A DNA stretch of 64,000 nt from Stenotrophomonas maltophilia (GTDB taxonomy: Bacteria > Pseudomonadota > Gammaproteobacteria > Xanthomonadales > Xanthomonadaceae), in assembly GCF_002799155.1 (NCBI RefSeq), contig NZ_NERD01000002.1:3348001-3412000 (forward strand), in the 5' to 3' direction. Shown one piece after another: positions 52,783 to 62,987 of this stretch (its first letter is position 1; every line of letters begins with the position of its first letter). Position numbers and translations under genes: made by a program. The notes beneath the pieces are model-generated. The model ran no database searches and had not been told where the DNA came from. It worked only from the letters and a program-made list of their open reading frames with translations.

Positions 52783-53973
52783 TCAGCGGGAGGTCCTCAG
52801 CCCGTCCAGATAGTCCGCCCAGGCCTGCATCATTTTCGCCCGTTCGACCAGGTGAGCCGTACGGTTGTATGCCCGTCCGTTTGGATCACGCACGGCGTGT
52901 GCTAGCTGGTGCTCGATGTAGTCCGGACGGAAACCCAGCACCTCATCCAGCACAGTTCGCGCCATAGCGCGGAAGCCGTGCCCGGTCATCGTGTCAGAGT
53001 CGTAGCCAAGGCGACGTAGCGCTGCGTTGATCGTGTTCTCGCTCATCGGGCGCCCCTTGCCGCGCATACTGGGGAACACGAACTCTTTCCGTCCTGTCAG
53101 CGGGTGCACCGACCTAAGTATCGCTACAGACTGCGAAGCCAGAGGAACAACGTGCGATTGGCCAGTCTTGCTTGCCGCAAAGCGCCATTCGCAACTTTCA
53201 AGGTCGATATCCGCCCATCGCGCACGACGAAGCTCACCGGGACGCACGAAGACCAGGGGCGCCAGGCGCAATGCAGCCATGACAATCGGCGAACCTTGGT
53301 AGCCGTCCATTGAGCGCAACAGGTCAGCAATCAGTTTGGGCTCCGTCATGCTAGCGAAGTGGCGCGCCTCGGGTGGAGCAAGTGCGCCTTTCAGATCTTC
53401 TGCCACATTCCTGTCTGCGCGGCCTGTCGCTATCGCGTATCGGATTACTTGGCTGACCAGCATCCGCGCCCGATGTGCTGTTTCGACAGCCCCCCGCCCT
53501 TCGATCTTGCGCAGCGTCTCCAACAGTTCACGTGCTGTGATCGCTGCAATGGGTCGTTGGCCGATGTAGGGCGTCAGATCCTTTTCGATCAAGCGTGTCT
53601 CTCGCTTCACCGACCCGGCAGACAGCTTCTTGGCTCTCATCGCCAGATGTTCACGCGCCAGCGCCTCAAACGTGTTGGTGGCCAGTTCCAGGCTGGACAC
53701 CTTCTGCGCCTTGCGCTGCTCACCGGGATCAACACCTTCCGCCAACAGCTTTCGCACAGCAGCATGGCGCTCGCGCACAGATGCCAGGCTGACCTCTGGA
53801 TAGGTGCCAAGCGACAGCGTGTTGCGCTTGCCGGTCACAGGACGCCGATAGTCCCAGCGCCACCATCTGGCGCCATCAGGTTTCAGCAGGAGGTACAGAC
53901 CTCCACCGTCTCGCAGCTTCTGCACGACAGCGGTTGGCTTGGTCTTGCGAATGGCGGTATCGGTCAATGACAT
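52783..53973 (-). CDS. P4-family tyrosine integrase
   Basis: A 396-residue integrase of the P4/CP4-57 type. N-terminal MSLTDTAIRKTKPTAVVQKLRDGGGLYLLLKPDGARWWRWDY is the arm-binding DUF4102 domain; the core-binding SAM-like domain follows (TFEALAREHLAMRAKKLSAG). The catalytic domain has Arg in FVRPGELRRARWADID, Lys in SKTGQSHVVPL, HGFRAMARTVL (His-x-x-Arg), and the tyrosine in YNRTAHL after EHQLAHAV. MSLTD is the standard start; the 14-residue extension is not needed. It points away from the tRNA, into which the satellite integrates. Confidence 0.93.
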   Translation of the reverse strand: MSLTDTAIRKTKPTAVVQKLRDGGGLYLLLKPDGARWWRWDYRRPVTGKRNTLSLGTYPEVSLASVRERHAAVRKLLAEGVDPGEQRKAQKVSSLELATNTFEALAREHLAMRAKKLSAGSVKRETRLIEKDLTPYIGQRPIAAITARELLETLRKIEGRGAVETAHRARMLVSQVIRYAIATGRADRNVAEDLKGALAPPEARHFASMTEPKLIADLLRSMDGYQGSPIVMAALRLAPLVFVRPGELRRARWADIDLESCEWRFAASKTGQSHVVPLASQSVAILRSVHPLTGRKEFVFPSMRGKGRPMSENTINAALRRLGYDSDTMTGHGFRAMARTVLDEVLGFRPDYIEHQLAHAVRDPNGRAYNRTAHLVERAKMMQAWADYLDGLRTSR

Positions 53974-54004
53974 GTTGGCGGTAACAGATATGTAGCGGGT
54001 GGAG

Positions 54005-54026
54005 GTTACCGCCAAAGATACCGCCA
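54005..54026 (+). repeat. Right copy of the 22-bp terminal repeat
   Basis: Begins GTTACCGCCAAAG and differs from 41880-41901 at one base. It lies 32 bases upstream of the integrase start. The inverted TTGGCGGTAAC at 53974-53985 is a further related half-site. Probable integrase arm-type sites. Confidence 0.6.
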
Positions 54027-54071
54027 GAGAAGCCTGGATTCTGCTGGATCAAGTAGGACTCAATCAGACGC

Positions 54072-54112
54072 AAAAAAGGCCGAAACCCCTGTTTTTTCAG
54101 GATATTTCAGCC
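54072..54112 (-). terminator. Terminator downstream of the tRNA
   Basis: On the minus strand: GGCTGAAA ... TTTCGGCC with an inner CCTG/CAGG hairpin, then TTTTTTG. It lies 28 bases beyond the tRNA 3' end. It is inside the presumed satellite end, so the element may supply the tRNA with a new terminator. Confidence 0.7.
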
Positions 54113-54139
54113 TTCATAGGACGACATAGGATCATCAGT

Positions 54140-54215
<76 letters not shown>

Positions 54216-54255
54216 GGCACAGCTTCACAGTGTAGTGGAGGCCGCGCTCGATCGG

Positions 54256-54591
54256 CTACCCGGTAGCATCAAGAGTCTCAGCAACGCGCCCCAATCGCTT
54301 CTCCGCCACTTCCGCGAACCACTCCAGCCGCCGCAAGTGGGCGTGGAACAGCGCCACCGTCCTCCTGACCTCTTCCAGCCCAATCTGGTTGCCACCGCCG
54401 AAGCCAGCAAGCAGTCCGGCACCCGACTGTGTCAGCAATGCCAACGTCGCTCGTCGGGCGAACCCCAGTGGGTCCTCGCGCTCATCACGCAGCACATCGT
54501 CCCAGTCCAACAACGGGGGAAAGTCGCAGCCACGCGTATCCGAGCCACCCCAGCCGCACCCACCGTCAATCTCCGTCAGCCCCATACTCAC
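54256..54591 (-). CDS. Hypothetical protein, 111 residues
   Basis: A soluble protein with a glycine-rich head (LTEIDGGCGWGGSDTRGC), DWDDVLRDEREDPLGFARRATLALL and a C-terminal helix EEVRRTVALFHAHLRRLEWFAEVAEKRLGRV. Start overlaps the upstream stop (ATGA), so it is coupled to the 94-residue gene. It lies right beyond the tRNA, on the chromosome side. No family recognised. Confidence 0.6.
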   Translation of the reverse strand: MSMGLTEIDGGCGWGGSDTRGCDFPPLLDWDDVLRDEREDPLGFARRATLALLTQSGAGLLAGFGGGNQIGLEEVRRTVALFHAHLRRLEWFAEVAEKRLGRVAETLDATG

Positions 54592-54872
54592 TCTCCTACG
54601 ATTCGTCGAACCTCTTCCGCCTCCTGTTGAGAGAGGCGACCGGGTGCTTCAACACGGTCGTAGGGCCGCCCGCAGCTTTCCCCTTGCAGGGTCTTGTATG
54701 GCTGCGCGCCACCCGGCCAGAAACCCTTGGGCTCACCGGAATGGCGAGAGTTGCGGTTTGACCTTGGATTGCCTGCTGTTGCGGCAGACAGTCCGCCTAC
54801 GACGGTGTGTTGAGCACCTGCGGAGGACTGTGTGGAAGGAAGGCTAGAGGCTTCAATTGGTGAATGCGACAT
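54588..54872 (-). CDS. Hypothetical protein, 94 residues
   Basis: First gene of a coupled pair. The product is serine- and glycine-rich and probably disordered for 60 residues (SSLPSTQSSAGAQHTVVGG), then has LQGESCGRPYDRVEAPGRLSQQEAEEVRRIVGE. Stop/start overlap of 4 bases with the next gene. No clear ribosome site and no family. Confidence 0.5.
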   Translation of the reverse strand: MSHSPIEASSLPSTQSSAGAQHTVVGGLSAATAGNPRSNRNSRHSGEPKGFWPGGAQPYKTLQGESCGRPYDRVEAPGRLSQQEAEEVRRIVGE

Positions 54873-55066
54873 TGCGCGCGCTTGCCACTCCCCATTCGAC
54901 TACTCATTTCATTGAGGCACCTGGGGTTTCGGCTGAATGACCACTTCCCCCGGCAGCGAATCGTGGCGAAGGCCTCAACGATTCTCAAGCCAGTTGCGTC
55001 ACAAGGCTCAGCAATGAGGCCTGTGCGCGTTCACGTGCGTAGCCGGATACGTCACCGCGAACAGCA

Positions 55067-55088
55067 GCCGAGCATGGCTCGGCTCTAC
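55067..55088. repeat. SMAG-type palindrome
   Basis: GCCGAGC / GCTCGGC around a 3-base loop, ending TCTAC, the reverse of the GTAG header (55085-55088). It is in the 54873-55178 gap, which also holds the rpoD terminator and nothing else recognised. Confidence 0.7.
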
Positions 55089-55120
55089 AGGAGAGAGCAA
55101 GCAAAGCACACGCCATCCCA

Positions 55121-55150
55121 AAAAGAAAAACCCCGCGCCAGGCGGGGTTT
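55121..55150 (-). terminator. Intrinsic terminator of rpoD
   Basis: Stem AAACCCCGC / GCGGGGTTT with loop GCCAG. On the minus strand a T-rich tract follows (complement of 55121-55130). Placed 29 bases after the rpoD stop codon. Confidence 0.9.
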
Positions 55151-55178
55151 CTCTCAACGCTTCAACAGCCGCTGGATA

Positions 55179-57032
<1,854 letters not shown>

Positions 57033-57122
57033 GTAGTGCTCGCGCCACCGGCTAGGGAGAAATAGGGAACGTAGCATTATACCAGCCCGGGGCCCCGCCT
57101 GCCGGGCGGTGGTCCCGGCGGC

Positions 57123-57563
57123 CTAGGGCCTGAGAAGGAAGGTCACGGGACCGTCATTGACCAGGCTGACGACCATATGGGCACCAAATCGGCCCGTTTC
57201 CACCCCTGGAGCGTGATTTTCACGACAGATCTCGACAAATCGATTGAACCCGCGTTCAGCCTCGTCCGGTGGCGCGGCGCTGGTGAAGCTCGGGCGCATG
57301 CCCGAACGGGTGTCGGCCGCCAGGGTGAACTGGCTGACCAGCAGCAGGCCGCCACCAGTGTCGCGCAGCGACCGGTTCATCTTCCCGGCCTCGTCGGCGA
57401 ACACCCGGTAGCCCAGCAGGCGCTCGGCCATCCGCCGCAGCTGGGCCTCGGTGTCACCCGGCTCCATGCCGACCAGGGCCAGCAGGCCGGGGCCAATCTG
57501 GCCCACCGCCTCGTCATCGACATGGACGGCAGCCTGGCTGACACGCTGGATCAGGACGAGCAT
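57123..57563 (-). CDS. dtd: D-aminoacyl-tRNA deacylase
   Basis: A 146-residue cytoplasmic enzyme that hydrolyses D-aminoacyl-tRNAs, and glycine from mischarged tRNA-Ala. Seen: N-terminal [21 protein letters not shown], the active-site [17 protein letters not shown], and the Gly-cis-Pro motif in [10 protein letters not shown]. Length and start are as in E. coli Dtd. Divergent from the lipid A acyltransferase gene; rpoD lies downstream on the same strand, 90 bases away. Confidence 0.96.
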   Translation of the reverse strand: MLVLIQRVSQAAVHVDDEAVGQIGPGLLALVGMEPGDTEAQLRRMAERLLGYRVFADEAGKMNRSLRDTGGGLLLVSQFTLAADTRSGMRPSFTSAAPPDEAERGFNRFVEICRENHAPGVETGRFGAHMVVSLVNDGPVTFLLRP

Positions 57564-57624
57564 CGTAGGCTTCCAATGAACAGGGCCGGCCACGATAGCA
57601 GCGCCCTTGGCTAAACTGGCGCCG

Positions 57625-58545
57625 ATGAATCCGCAACGCAAAGCCCGGCTGGTCTACCGCGCCACCACCCTGTTCGCCCGCCTGCCCTGGCCGCTGCTGC
57701 GGGGGCTCGCGCGCGTCCTGGCGTGGACCTGGGTCCGTCTCAATGCCCGTGAAAGCCGCGTCACCCGGCGCAATCTCGAACTGATCTATCCGGAACTGGA
57801 CGGCGCTGCACGCGACCGCCTGCACCGTGAACTGCTGCGCTCCACTGCGCTGCAGGCCATCGAGACCCTGCGCCTGTGGAGCCAGGAACCGGCCGACAAC
57901 CTGCGCCTGCACCTGAAGCAGCGCCACGGCGAAGCCCTGTACGACGCGGCACTGGCCAGTGGCAAGGGCGTGATCGTGGCCGCCCCGCACTTCGGCAACT
58001 GGGAGCTGCTGAACCAGTGGCTGGCCTCGCGCGGTCAGATCGCCATCGTCTACAAGCCACCGGAGGACGAGGCCAGCGATGCCTTCCTGCAGTTGGTGCG
58101 GGGCGGCCAGAACGTGCAGCAGGTGCGCGCCGAAGGCCCGGCCGTGCGCCAGCTGTTCAAGGTGCTCAAGGACGGCGGTGCCACCGGCATCCTGCCCGAC
58201 CAGCAGCCCAAGGCCGGCGACGGCGTGTTCGTGCCGTTCTTCGGCGTGCAGGCGCTGACCATGACCCTGGTCAACCGGCTGGCCGAGCGCACCGGCGCTA
58301 CCGTGCTGTATGGCTGGTGCGAGCGCATTGGGCCGGACATGGAATTCGCCCTGCATATCGAAGCGACCGACCCCGCCGTGGCCGACCCGGACCCGCAGGT
58401 GGCCGCCACCGCGCTCAACGCCGGCATCGAGCGCATCGCCCGCCGCGACCCGGCGCAGTACCAGTGGACCTACAAGCGCTATACGCTGCGGCCACCGGGC
58501 AGTGGCGAGGAAGACCCCTACGCGACCGAAGAGCATCCCCACTGA
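57625..58545 (+). CDS. Lipid A biosynthesis (KDO)-dependent lauroyl/myristoyl acyltransferase family protein
   Basis: A 306-residue inner-membrane-associated acyltransferase of the LpxL/LpxM family, which adds a secondary acyl chain to lipid A. Seen: a hydrophobic N-terminus ([20 protein letters not shown]), [15 protein letters not shown], the catalytic His-x4-Glu in [14 protein letters not shown], and [19 protein letters not shown]. All are family hallmarks. The ATG 57625 is chosen; an upstream TTG is unlikely. Which acyl position it serves is not clear. It is followed after 85 bases by ribA. Confidence 0.93.
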   Translation: MNPQRKARLVYRATTLFARLPWPLLRGLARVLAWTWVRLNARESRVTRRNLELIYPELDGAARDRLHRELLRSTALQAIETLRLWSQEPADNLRLHLKQRHGEALYDAALASGKGVIVAAPHFGNWELLNQWLASRGQIAIVYKPPEDEASDAFLQLVRGGQNVQQVRAEGPAVRQLFKVLKDGGATGILPDQQPKAGDGVFVPFFGVQALTMTLVNRLAERTGATVLYGWCERIGPDMEFALHIEATDPAVADPDPQVAATALNAGIERIARRDPAQYQWTYKRYTLRPPGSGEEDPYATEEHPH

Positions 58546-58630
58546 CGGCCGCTCCACCCAGGTCCCCGGCCCCTGCGACCGGCGGCCGCACCACGTTGAA
58601 TACGACGCCGGCGCCCCCATAGAGACTGCG

Positions 58631-59767
58631 ATGTCCGCCTCCCCCGGTCCTGCCATGCCCGCTGCTTCTTCCCTGTTCGGCGACCCCGCCGCGATCCGCT
58701 GCGAACGCGCGGTGGCCGAACTGCGTGCCGGCCGCCCGGTGCTGCTCCACGATGGCCAGGGCCAGCGCCTGGCGGTGATCGCCCTGGACAGCGCCACCGC
58801 GAGCAGCTTCGCCGCCTTCGCCGGTGCCGCGCGCGAGCGCCACTACCTGTTCCTGACCGCCACCCGCGCCCGCGTGCTCGGCGTGGAGGCTCCGGAAGGC
58901 GCGCGCCTGCCGCTGGCCGGCATTGCCTTCGATGCCCTGCCCTCGCTGGGCTACCTGCGCGAGCCCGGCCCGATGCCGGACGGCTGGAGCGCCGGTGACG
59001 CCTTCGATGCCGGCGCAGTGGAACTGGCCCGCCTGGGCCTGCTGCTGCCGGCAATGGTGGCCGTGCGCCTGGATGCCGATGACCGCACCTTCGATGGTGC
59101 CGCCGAGGTGGCCCTGTGCGACCTCGCCGAAGGCGCCGCGCATGCCGCCCACGATTACGAACTGGTGGCGCGTTCGCCAGTGCCGCTGCGCGACGTCGGC
59201 ATGACTACCTTCGCAGTGTTCCGTGGCGGCGTGGCCCAGCGCGACCAGGTCGCGATCATCGTCGGCGAACCGGATCTGTCGGCGGTGGTGCCGGTACGCG
59301 TGCACTCCTCGTGCCTGACCGGCGACCTGTTCGGTTCACTCAAGTGCGACTGCGGCGACCAGCTGCGGCGCGGCCTGCGCAAGCTGAAGGAACTGGGCGG
59401 CGGCGTGCTGCTGTACCTGGACCAGGAAGGCCGCGGCACCGGCATCGCGGCCAAGATGCGCGCCTACGGCTACCAGCACGATGGCCTGGACACCATCGAT
59501 GCCGATGCACAGCTGGGCTTCGGCGCCGACGAGCGCCGCTACGGCAGTGCGGTGGCGATGCTGCATGGCCTGGGCATTTCGCGCGTGGCCCTGCTCAGCA
59601 ACAACCCGACCAAGGCACAGCGCCTGCGCAACGCTGGTATCGAGGTGCTGGACTGCATTCCGGTCACCGGCGAGATCACCGCCGAGAACGAGCATTACCT
59701 GCGCACCAAGGCTGATCGCGCAGGCCACATGCTGGACGTGGACGCGCTGATCCAGGCTGCGCAGTAA
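58631..59767 (+). CDS. ribA: GTP cyclohydrolase II with degenerate RibB-like N-terminal domain
   Basis: A 378-residue protein. The C-terminal half (about 195-378) is GTP cyclohydrolase II, first step of riboflavin synthesis: VHSSCLTGDLFGSLKCDCGDQL (zinc cysteines) and YLDQEGRGTGIAAKMRAYGYQ (catalytic region), both intact. The N-terminal 190 residues have the outline of DHBP synthase (RCERAVAELRAGRPVLLHDG) but the essential acidic RExEGD motif is replaced by QGQRLAVIALD, so that activity is probably lost. Length matches a bifunctional RibBA. The main riboflavin operon is not in the window, so this could be a second RibA. Confidence 0.9.
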   Translation: MSASPGPAMPAASSLFGDPAAIRCERAVAELRAGRPVLLHDGQGQRLAVIALDSATASSFAAFAGAARERHYLFLTATRARVLGVEAPEGARLPLAGIAFDALPSLGYLREPGPMPDGWSAGDAFDAGAVELARLGLLLPAMVAVRLDADDRTFDGAAEVALCDLAEGAAHAAHDYELVARSPVPLRDVGMTTFAVFRGGVAQRDQVAIIVGEPDLSAVVPVRVHSSCLTGDLFGSLKCDCGDQLRRGLRKLKELGGGVLLYLDQEGRGTGIAAKMRAYGYQHDGLDTIDADAQLGFGADERRYGSAVAMLHGLGISRVALLSNNPTKAQRLRNAGIEVLDCIPVTGEITAENEHYLRTKADRAGHMLDVDALIQAAQ

Positions 59768-59842
59768 CGCAGCCGACCTGCTACCGTCTGCGCGGTGCGG
59801 TTTCGGCCGCCATCGCCCGCCCTGCCACCTGACGGAGCCCGC

Positions 59843-60343
59843 GTGACCGACGTCCCCCTGCCTTCCCCACCCACCGATGCCTGGCAGTCGCTGCCACAAC
59901 GCGCCGCCCGCCTCGCTGCACTGGAAGGTGCTTTCGGCGGCCTGTTCGTGCCGGGCCTGCCACTGGCTGCGGCCGCCTGGTTTCTAGATCTGCCCGGCGG
60001 CCTGTGGACGGCTGCTACCGGACTGTTGATCGGCATTGCCTTCGGTGCATGGCTGGGCCGTCGGCGCTTGACCCGCACCCGCTGGCGGTTGGATGCACAG
60101 GGCCTGGGCCTGCGCCGCGACCTGATGTGGCAGCTGGAAACGCGCATTCCCATTTCGCGCGTGCAGCACCTGGACCTGCGTCGTGGTCCGCTGGAACGCC
60201 GCGCCGGCCTGGCCACGCTGATCGTGCACACTGCCGGGACCCGCATGAGCGCAGTGACCGTAAGCGGCCTGGATGATGCCGACGCCGAGCGCCTGCGCGA
60301 CACCCTGTCGCATCAGCTCGACCAGGACGCCGACGCCCTGTGA
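59843..60343 (+). CDS. YdbS-type PH-domain membrane protein
   Basis: A 166-residue inner-membrane protein with two hydrophobic segments (EGAFGGLFVPGLPLAAAAWFL, GLWTAATGLLIGIAFGAWLG) and a bacterial PH-like domain: RLDAQGLGLRRDLMWQLETRIPISRVQHLDLRRGPLERRAGLATLIVHTAG. This is the bPH_2/YdbS pattern. GTG 59843 is chosen because GGAG lies 6 bases ahead. Its stop overlaps the next start (GTGA), so it is coupled with the YdbT-like protein. Pairs of this type may form one membrane complex. Confidence 0.88.
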   Translation: MTDVPLPSPPTDAWQSLPQRAARLAALEGAFGGLFVPGLPLAAAAWFLDLPGGLWTAATGLLIGIAFGAWLGRRRLTRTRWRLDAQGLGLRRDLMWQLETRIPISRVQHLDLRRGPLERRAGLATLIVHTAGTRMSAVTVSGLDDADAERLRDTLSHQLDQDADAL

Positions 60344-61878
60344 GCCAGCCACCGCCCCTGCCCGCGTCGCTGCCCAATGGTGGCGAGGATCATCGTCTGC
60401 ACCCGTGGTCATGGCTGTTCGTGCTGCTGATGCAGCTGCGCCACTACTTCCTGCCGCTGGTCGCGCTGCTGGTGTTCGGCCAGCGCGGCGACCGCGATCC
60501 GATGTGGGCACAGTTGATCCCGCTGTCGGCGATTGCCGCGCTGGTGCTGGTATCGGTGCTGCAGTACCTCAGCTACCGCTACCGCATCGGCAACGATGCG
60601 ATCACCGTGCGCAGCGGGCTGCTGGCGCGCAACCGCCGCGAGATCCCGTTCGCCCGCATCCACAACGTGGAAGTGCGGCAGAACCCGTTGCACCGGCTGT
60701 TCGGCGTGGCCGAGCTGCGCCTGGAATCGGCCGGCGGCGTGCGCCCGGAAGCGGAGATGCGCGTACTGAAGCTGGACCAGGCGCTGGCGCTGGAACGATT
60801 GGTGCGCCAGCGTGGGCAGGCACCGCAGGCCGCTGACGTTGTCGCCGCCCCCTCGGTCACCGGGGCCGACGCCGAGCACGTGCTGCTGCGCCTGTCGAGC
60901 TGGGACGTGGTGCGCATGGGCCTGCTCTCCAACCGGGGTTGGGCACTGGCGATTGCCGCGTTCGGTGTGCTGTTCCAGACCGTGCCGCGGCCGGTGATGG
61001 ACGCGGCCATCCAGCGTGGCGGCCAGGAAGCCTTCGGTTATGCCAGCCACCTGCATCCCGGCGTGGCCGGCGCCTTCCTGCTGCTGGCTGCCGCGTTGCT
61101 GCTGGGCTGGCTGGGCTTGCGAGTGCTTTCGGTGGTGCTGACCCTGTTGCGTTATCACGGCTTCACGCTCAGCGAGCAGGATCGCCGCCTGACCGTGTCG
61201 GCCGGCCTGCTCAGCCGCACCCGCAGCAGCGTGGCGCGTCGCCGCATCCAGGCCTGGACGCTGCGCGAAAGCACCCTGCATCGCTGGTTCGGCCTGCGCC
61301 AGCTGCGCATCGACAGTGCTGCAGGCGGCCCCTCGCGCGATGAGGACCGCGCCCTGCGCGAGCTGGCGCCGCTGGCAACCCAGGAGCGCTGCACGCAACT
61401 GGTGCAGCACCTGCTGCCACAGCTGCAGTGGCCTCCGAAGCAATGGCAGTCCATTCCGCAGCGTGGCTGGTGGCGGCTGTGCCTGGGGGCGCTGCTGCTG
61501 GTCCCCCTGCTGGCCGCAGCCGCCTACTGGCGCTGGGGATCATGGGGCCTGGTCGTGCTGGCCTGGCTGCCGGTGGCGCTGGTGGTGGCACATCGGCAGA
61601 TGGCGCGCATGGGCTGGTATCTGGATGACCACTACGTGGCCGTGCGCGGCGGTTGGTGGAAGCGCTGGTGGCGCTGGGCCGAGCTGGACAAGGTGCAGGG
61701 CCTGCGCCTGCTGCGCTCGCCGCTGGACAAGCTGCTGGGAACCAGCAGCCTGCAGCTGGATACCGCCGGCGCGCATGGCGATGTGGCGTTGACCCTGCAC
61801 TACCTGCCGCAGGCGCACGCGCAACATGTGATGGATCAACTGGCGGCGGCGCTGGCACGGCGCAAGCTGCGCTGGTGA
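60340..61878 (+). CDS. YdbT-type multi-PH-domain membrane protein
   Basis: A 512-residue inner-membrane protein with three PH-like repeats, each following a hydrophobic hairpin. Seen: YRIGNDAITVRSGLLARNRREIPFARIHNVEVRQNPLHRLFGVAEL; the second near EQDRRLTVSAGLLSRTRSSVARRRIQAWTLRES; the third GWYLDDHYVAVRGGWWKRWWRWAELDKVQGLRLL. Starts with GTG overlapping the upstream stop. Probably acts in envelope lipid or stress functions together with its partner; precise role unknown. Confidence 0.9.
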   Translation: MSQPPPLPASLPNGGEDHRLHPWSWLFVLLMQLRHYFLPLVALLVFGQRGDRDPMWAQLIPLSAIAALVLVSVLQYLSYRYRIGNDAITVRSGLLARNRREIPFARIHNVEVRQNPLHRLFGVAELRLESAGGVRPEAEMRVLKLDQALALERLVRQRGQAPQAADVVAAPSVTGADAEHVLLRLSSWDVVRMGLLSNRGWALAIAAFGVLFQTVPRPVMDAAIQRGGQEAFGYASHLHPGVAGAFLLLAAALLLGWLGLRVLSVVLTLLRYHGFTLSEQDRRLTVSAGLLSRTRSSVARRRIQAWTLRESTLHRWFGLRQLRIDSAAGGPSRDEDRALRELAPLATQERCTQLVQHLLPQLQWPPKQWQSIPQRGWWRLCLGALLLVPLLAAAAYWRWGSWGLVVLAWLPVALVVAHRQMARMGWYLDDHYVAVRGGWWKRWWRWAELDKVQGLRLLRSPLDKLLGTSSLQLDTAGAHGDVALTLHYLPQAHAQHVMDQLAAALARRKLRW

Positions 61879-61891
61879 GGGTGCACCGCGC

Positions 61892-61914
61892 ATCCACGCA
61901 TGGCGTGGATCTAC
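61892..61914. repeat. SMAG-type palindrome
   Basis: ATCCACGC / GCGTGGAT with loop ATG, followed by CTAC at 61911-61914, an inverted GTAG element. Lies between the PH-domain gene and the convergent glycosyltransferase gene. Confidence 0.75.
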
Positions 61915-61930
61915 TGTAGAACCGAGCCCA

Positions 61931-62986
61931 TCAGCGCTGCGACGGGCCCCAGTACCCCAGGTCCTTGCGGATCTGCAGGTCGCGCACCCAGCTGCCGAAT
62001 GGCTTGCGCCGCAGCGCGCCCATTTCACCGGACAGGAAATCCTCGGTAGCCGCAATCACCCGCTCACTGGAGCGGCCATCGCGATACGGATGGATGGCGT
62101 CGGCGTAGCGCACGATCTCCGCCTGCAGCGCGGCGTCCGGATGCAGCGCACGCTGCAGCATCGCCGGCAGCTGCGCCGGGTCGTCGAAGTCGATCATGTG
62201 CGGCTTGGGCACGCGGTTGCGGAAGGTCACCACGGGCTTGTGCTGGACGATGAACTCCGAAACGATCGACGAGGTATCCGACACCAGCACGTCGGCGGCG
62301 CGTTGCGCGGCCATCACCTGTTCGGGCTCGATGAAGCGCGCATTGGCACCGGCCAGCGCGCGGTAGCGTTCGAACAACTCCGCTGGGCACTTCGGGTGCA
62401 GGGTCAGCAGCCAGTAGCGGTTGCCCTCGGCAATGTCGGCAGCAATCTGCGCAAGCAGGTGCGGGGCCGCGCTGAGCCGCTCGGTGAAGGTCGAACCAAA
62501 CAGGATCACCGCACGGTCGCCGGCCGGCGCGCGCAGCGCGGCGCTCTCGCCGCCATCGTCGCGGAACAGCGGATCCAGCTTCGGCCAGCCGGTCTCGGCC
62601 ACCGCGAAGTGGCCCTGCAGGGCGGCGATCTCACGGAACGGCCCGGTGGTGGCCGGCCCCTGCGTGCAGTAGAGGTCGAACATGCCACGCACCCGGAAGT
62701 GGCCGCGCGCACTGTCCCGCTTCTCCACGTTGAAGCCATGGAACAGCTGCACCTTGGCGCCAGACAGGAAGGTCGGCACCCAGTTGGCGGCACTGAACAC
62801 GGCACGCGGCCGCATTGCCAGGGCCTGTTTGAGGCCGATGGTGGGCACCCCGGGCAGGTGGCTGCCGGCGGCGCCGCCCTCGAACCAGGCTGCCACCTCC
62901 TGCCCGGAGGCGTGCAAGGCCTGCGCCAACGGGGCGAGAATAGGCAGCGCATAGCGCTCCGTCGCAAACAACAGGTACCCGGCCAT
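61931..62986 (-). CDS. CDP-glycerol glycerophosphotransferase-like protein, LPS/teichoic-type
   Basis: A 351-residue glycosyltransferase-B-fold protein. Seen: FATERYALPILAPLAQALHASGQEV, VQLFHGFNVEKRDSARGHFRVRGMFDLYCTQGPATTGPF, ILFGSTFTERLSAAPHLLAQIA, and the C-terminal nucleotide-binding DVLVSDTSSIVSEFIVQHKPVVTFRN. This is the glycerophosphotransferase/CgeB-like superfamily that modifies surface polysaccharide. ATG 62986 is chosen since GGAGG lies 5 bases ahead; the tandem ATG at 62989 has only 2. Its start codon overlaps that of the divergent glycosyltransferase. Confidence 0.8.
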   Translation of the reverse strand: MAGYLLFATERYALPILAPLAQALHASGQEVAAWFEGGAAGSHLPGVPTIGLKQALAMRPRAVFSAANWVPTFLSGAKVQLFHGFNVEKRDSARGHFRVRGMFDLYCTQGPATTGPFREIAALQGHFAVAETGWPKLDPLFRDDGGESAALRAPAGDRAVILFGSTFTERLSAAPHLLAQIAADIAEGNRYWLLTLHPKCPAELFERYRALAGANARFIEPEQVMAAQRAADVLVSDTSSIVSEFIVQHKPVVTFRNRVPKPHMIDFDDPAQLPAMLQRALHPDAALQAEIVRYADAIHPYRDGRSSERVIAATEDFLSGEMGALRRKPFGSWVRDLQIRKDLGYWGPSQR

Positions 62987-62987
62987 C

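Larger units (their letters stand above)
41880..54139. mobile_element. P4-like phage satellite beside a CAU tRNA
   Basis: Right end: tRNA gene, then a P4-family integrase reading away from it, AlpA regulator and Ogr/Delta activator. Middle: five overlapping replication genes on the minus strand with Toprim primase and DUF927 helicase. Two iteron sets and a P4-like leader RNA are present. No capsid, tail or terminase genes are seen, so it would depend on a helper phage. The left end is set by a 22-bp repeat matching one beside the integrase; an exact copy of the tRNA end was not found, so this boundary is provisional. Cargo: DUF4224 protein, methylase remnant, unknown gene, ParB-like and Dam genes. 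Confidence 0.6.
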
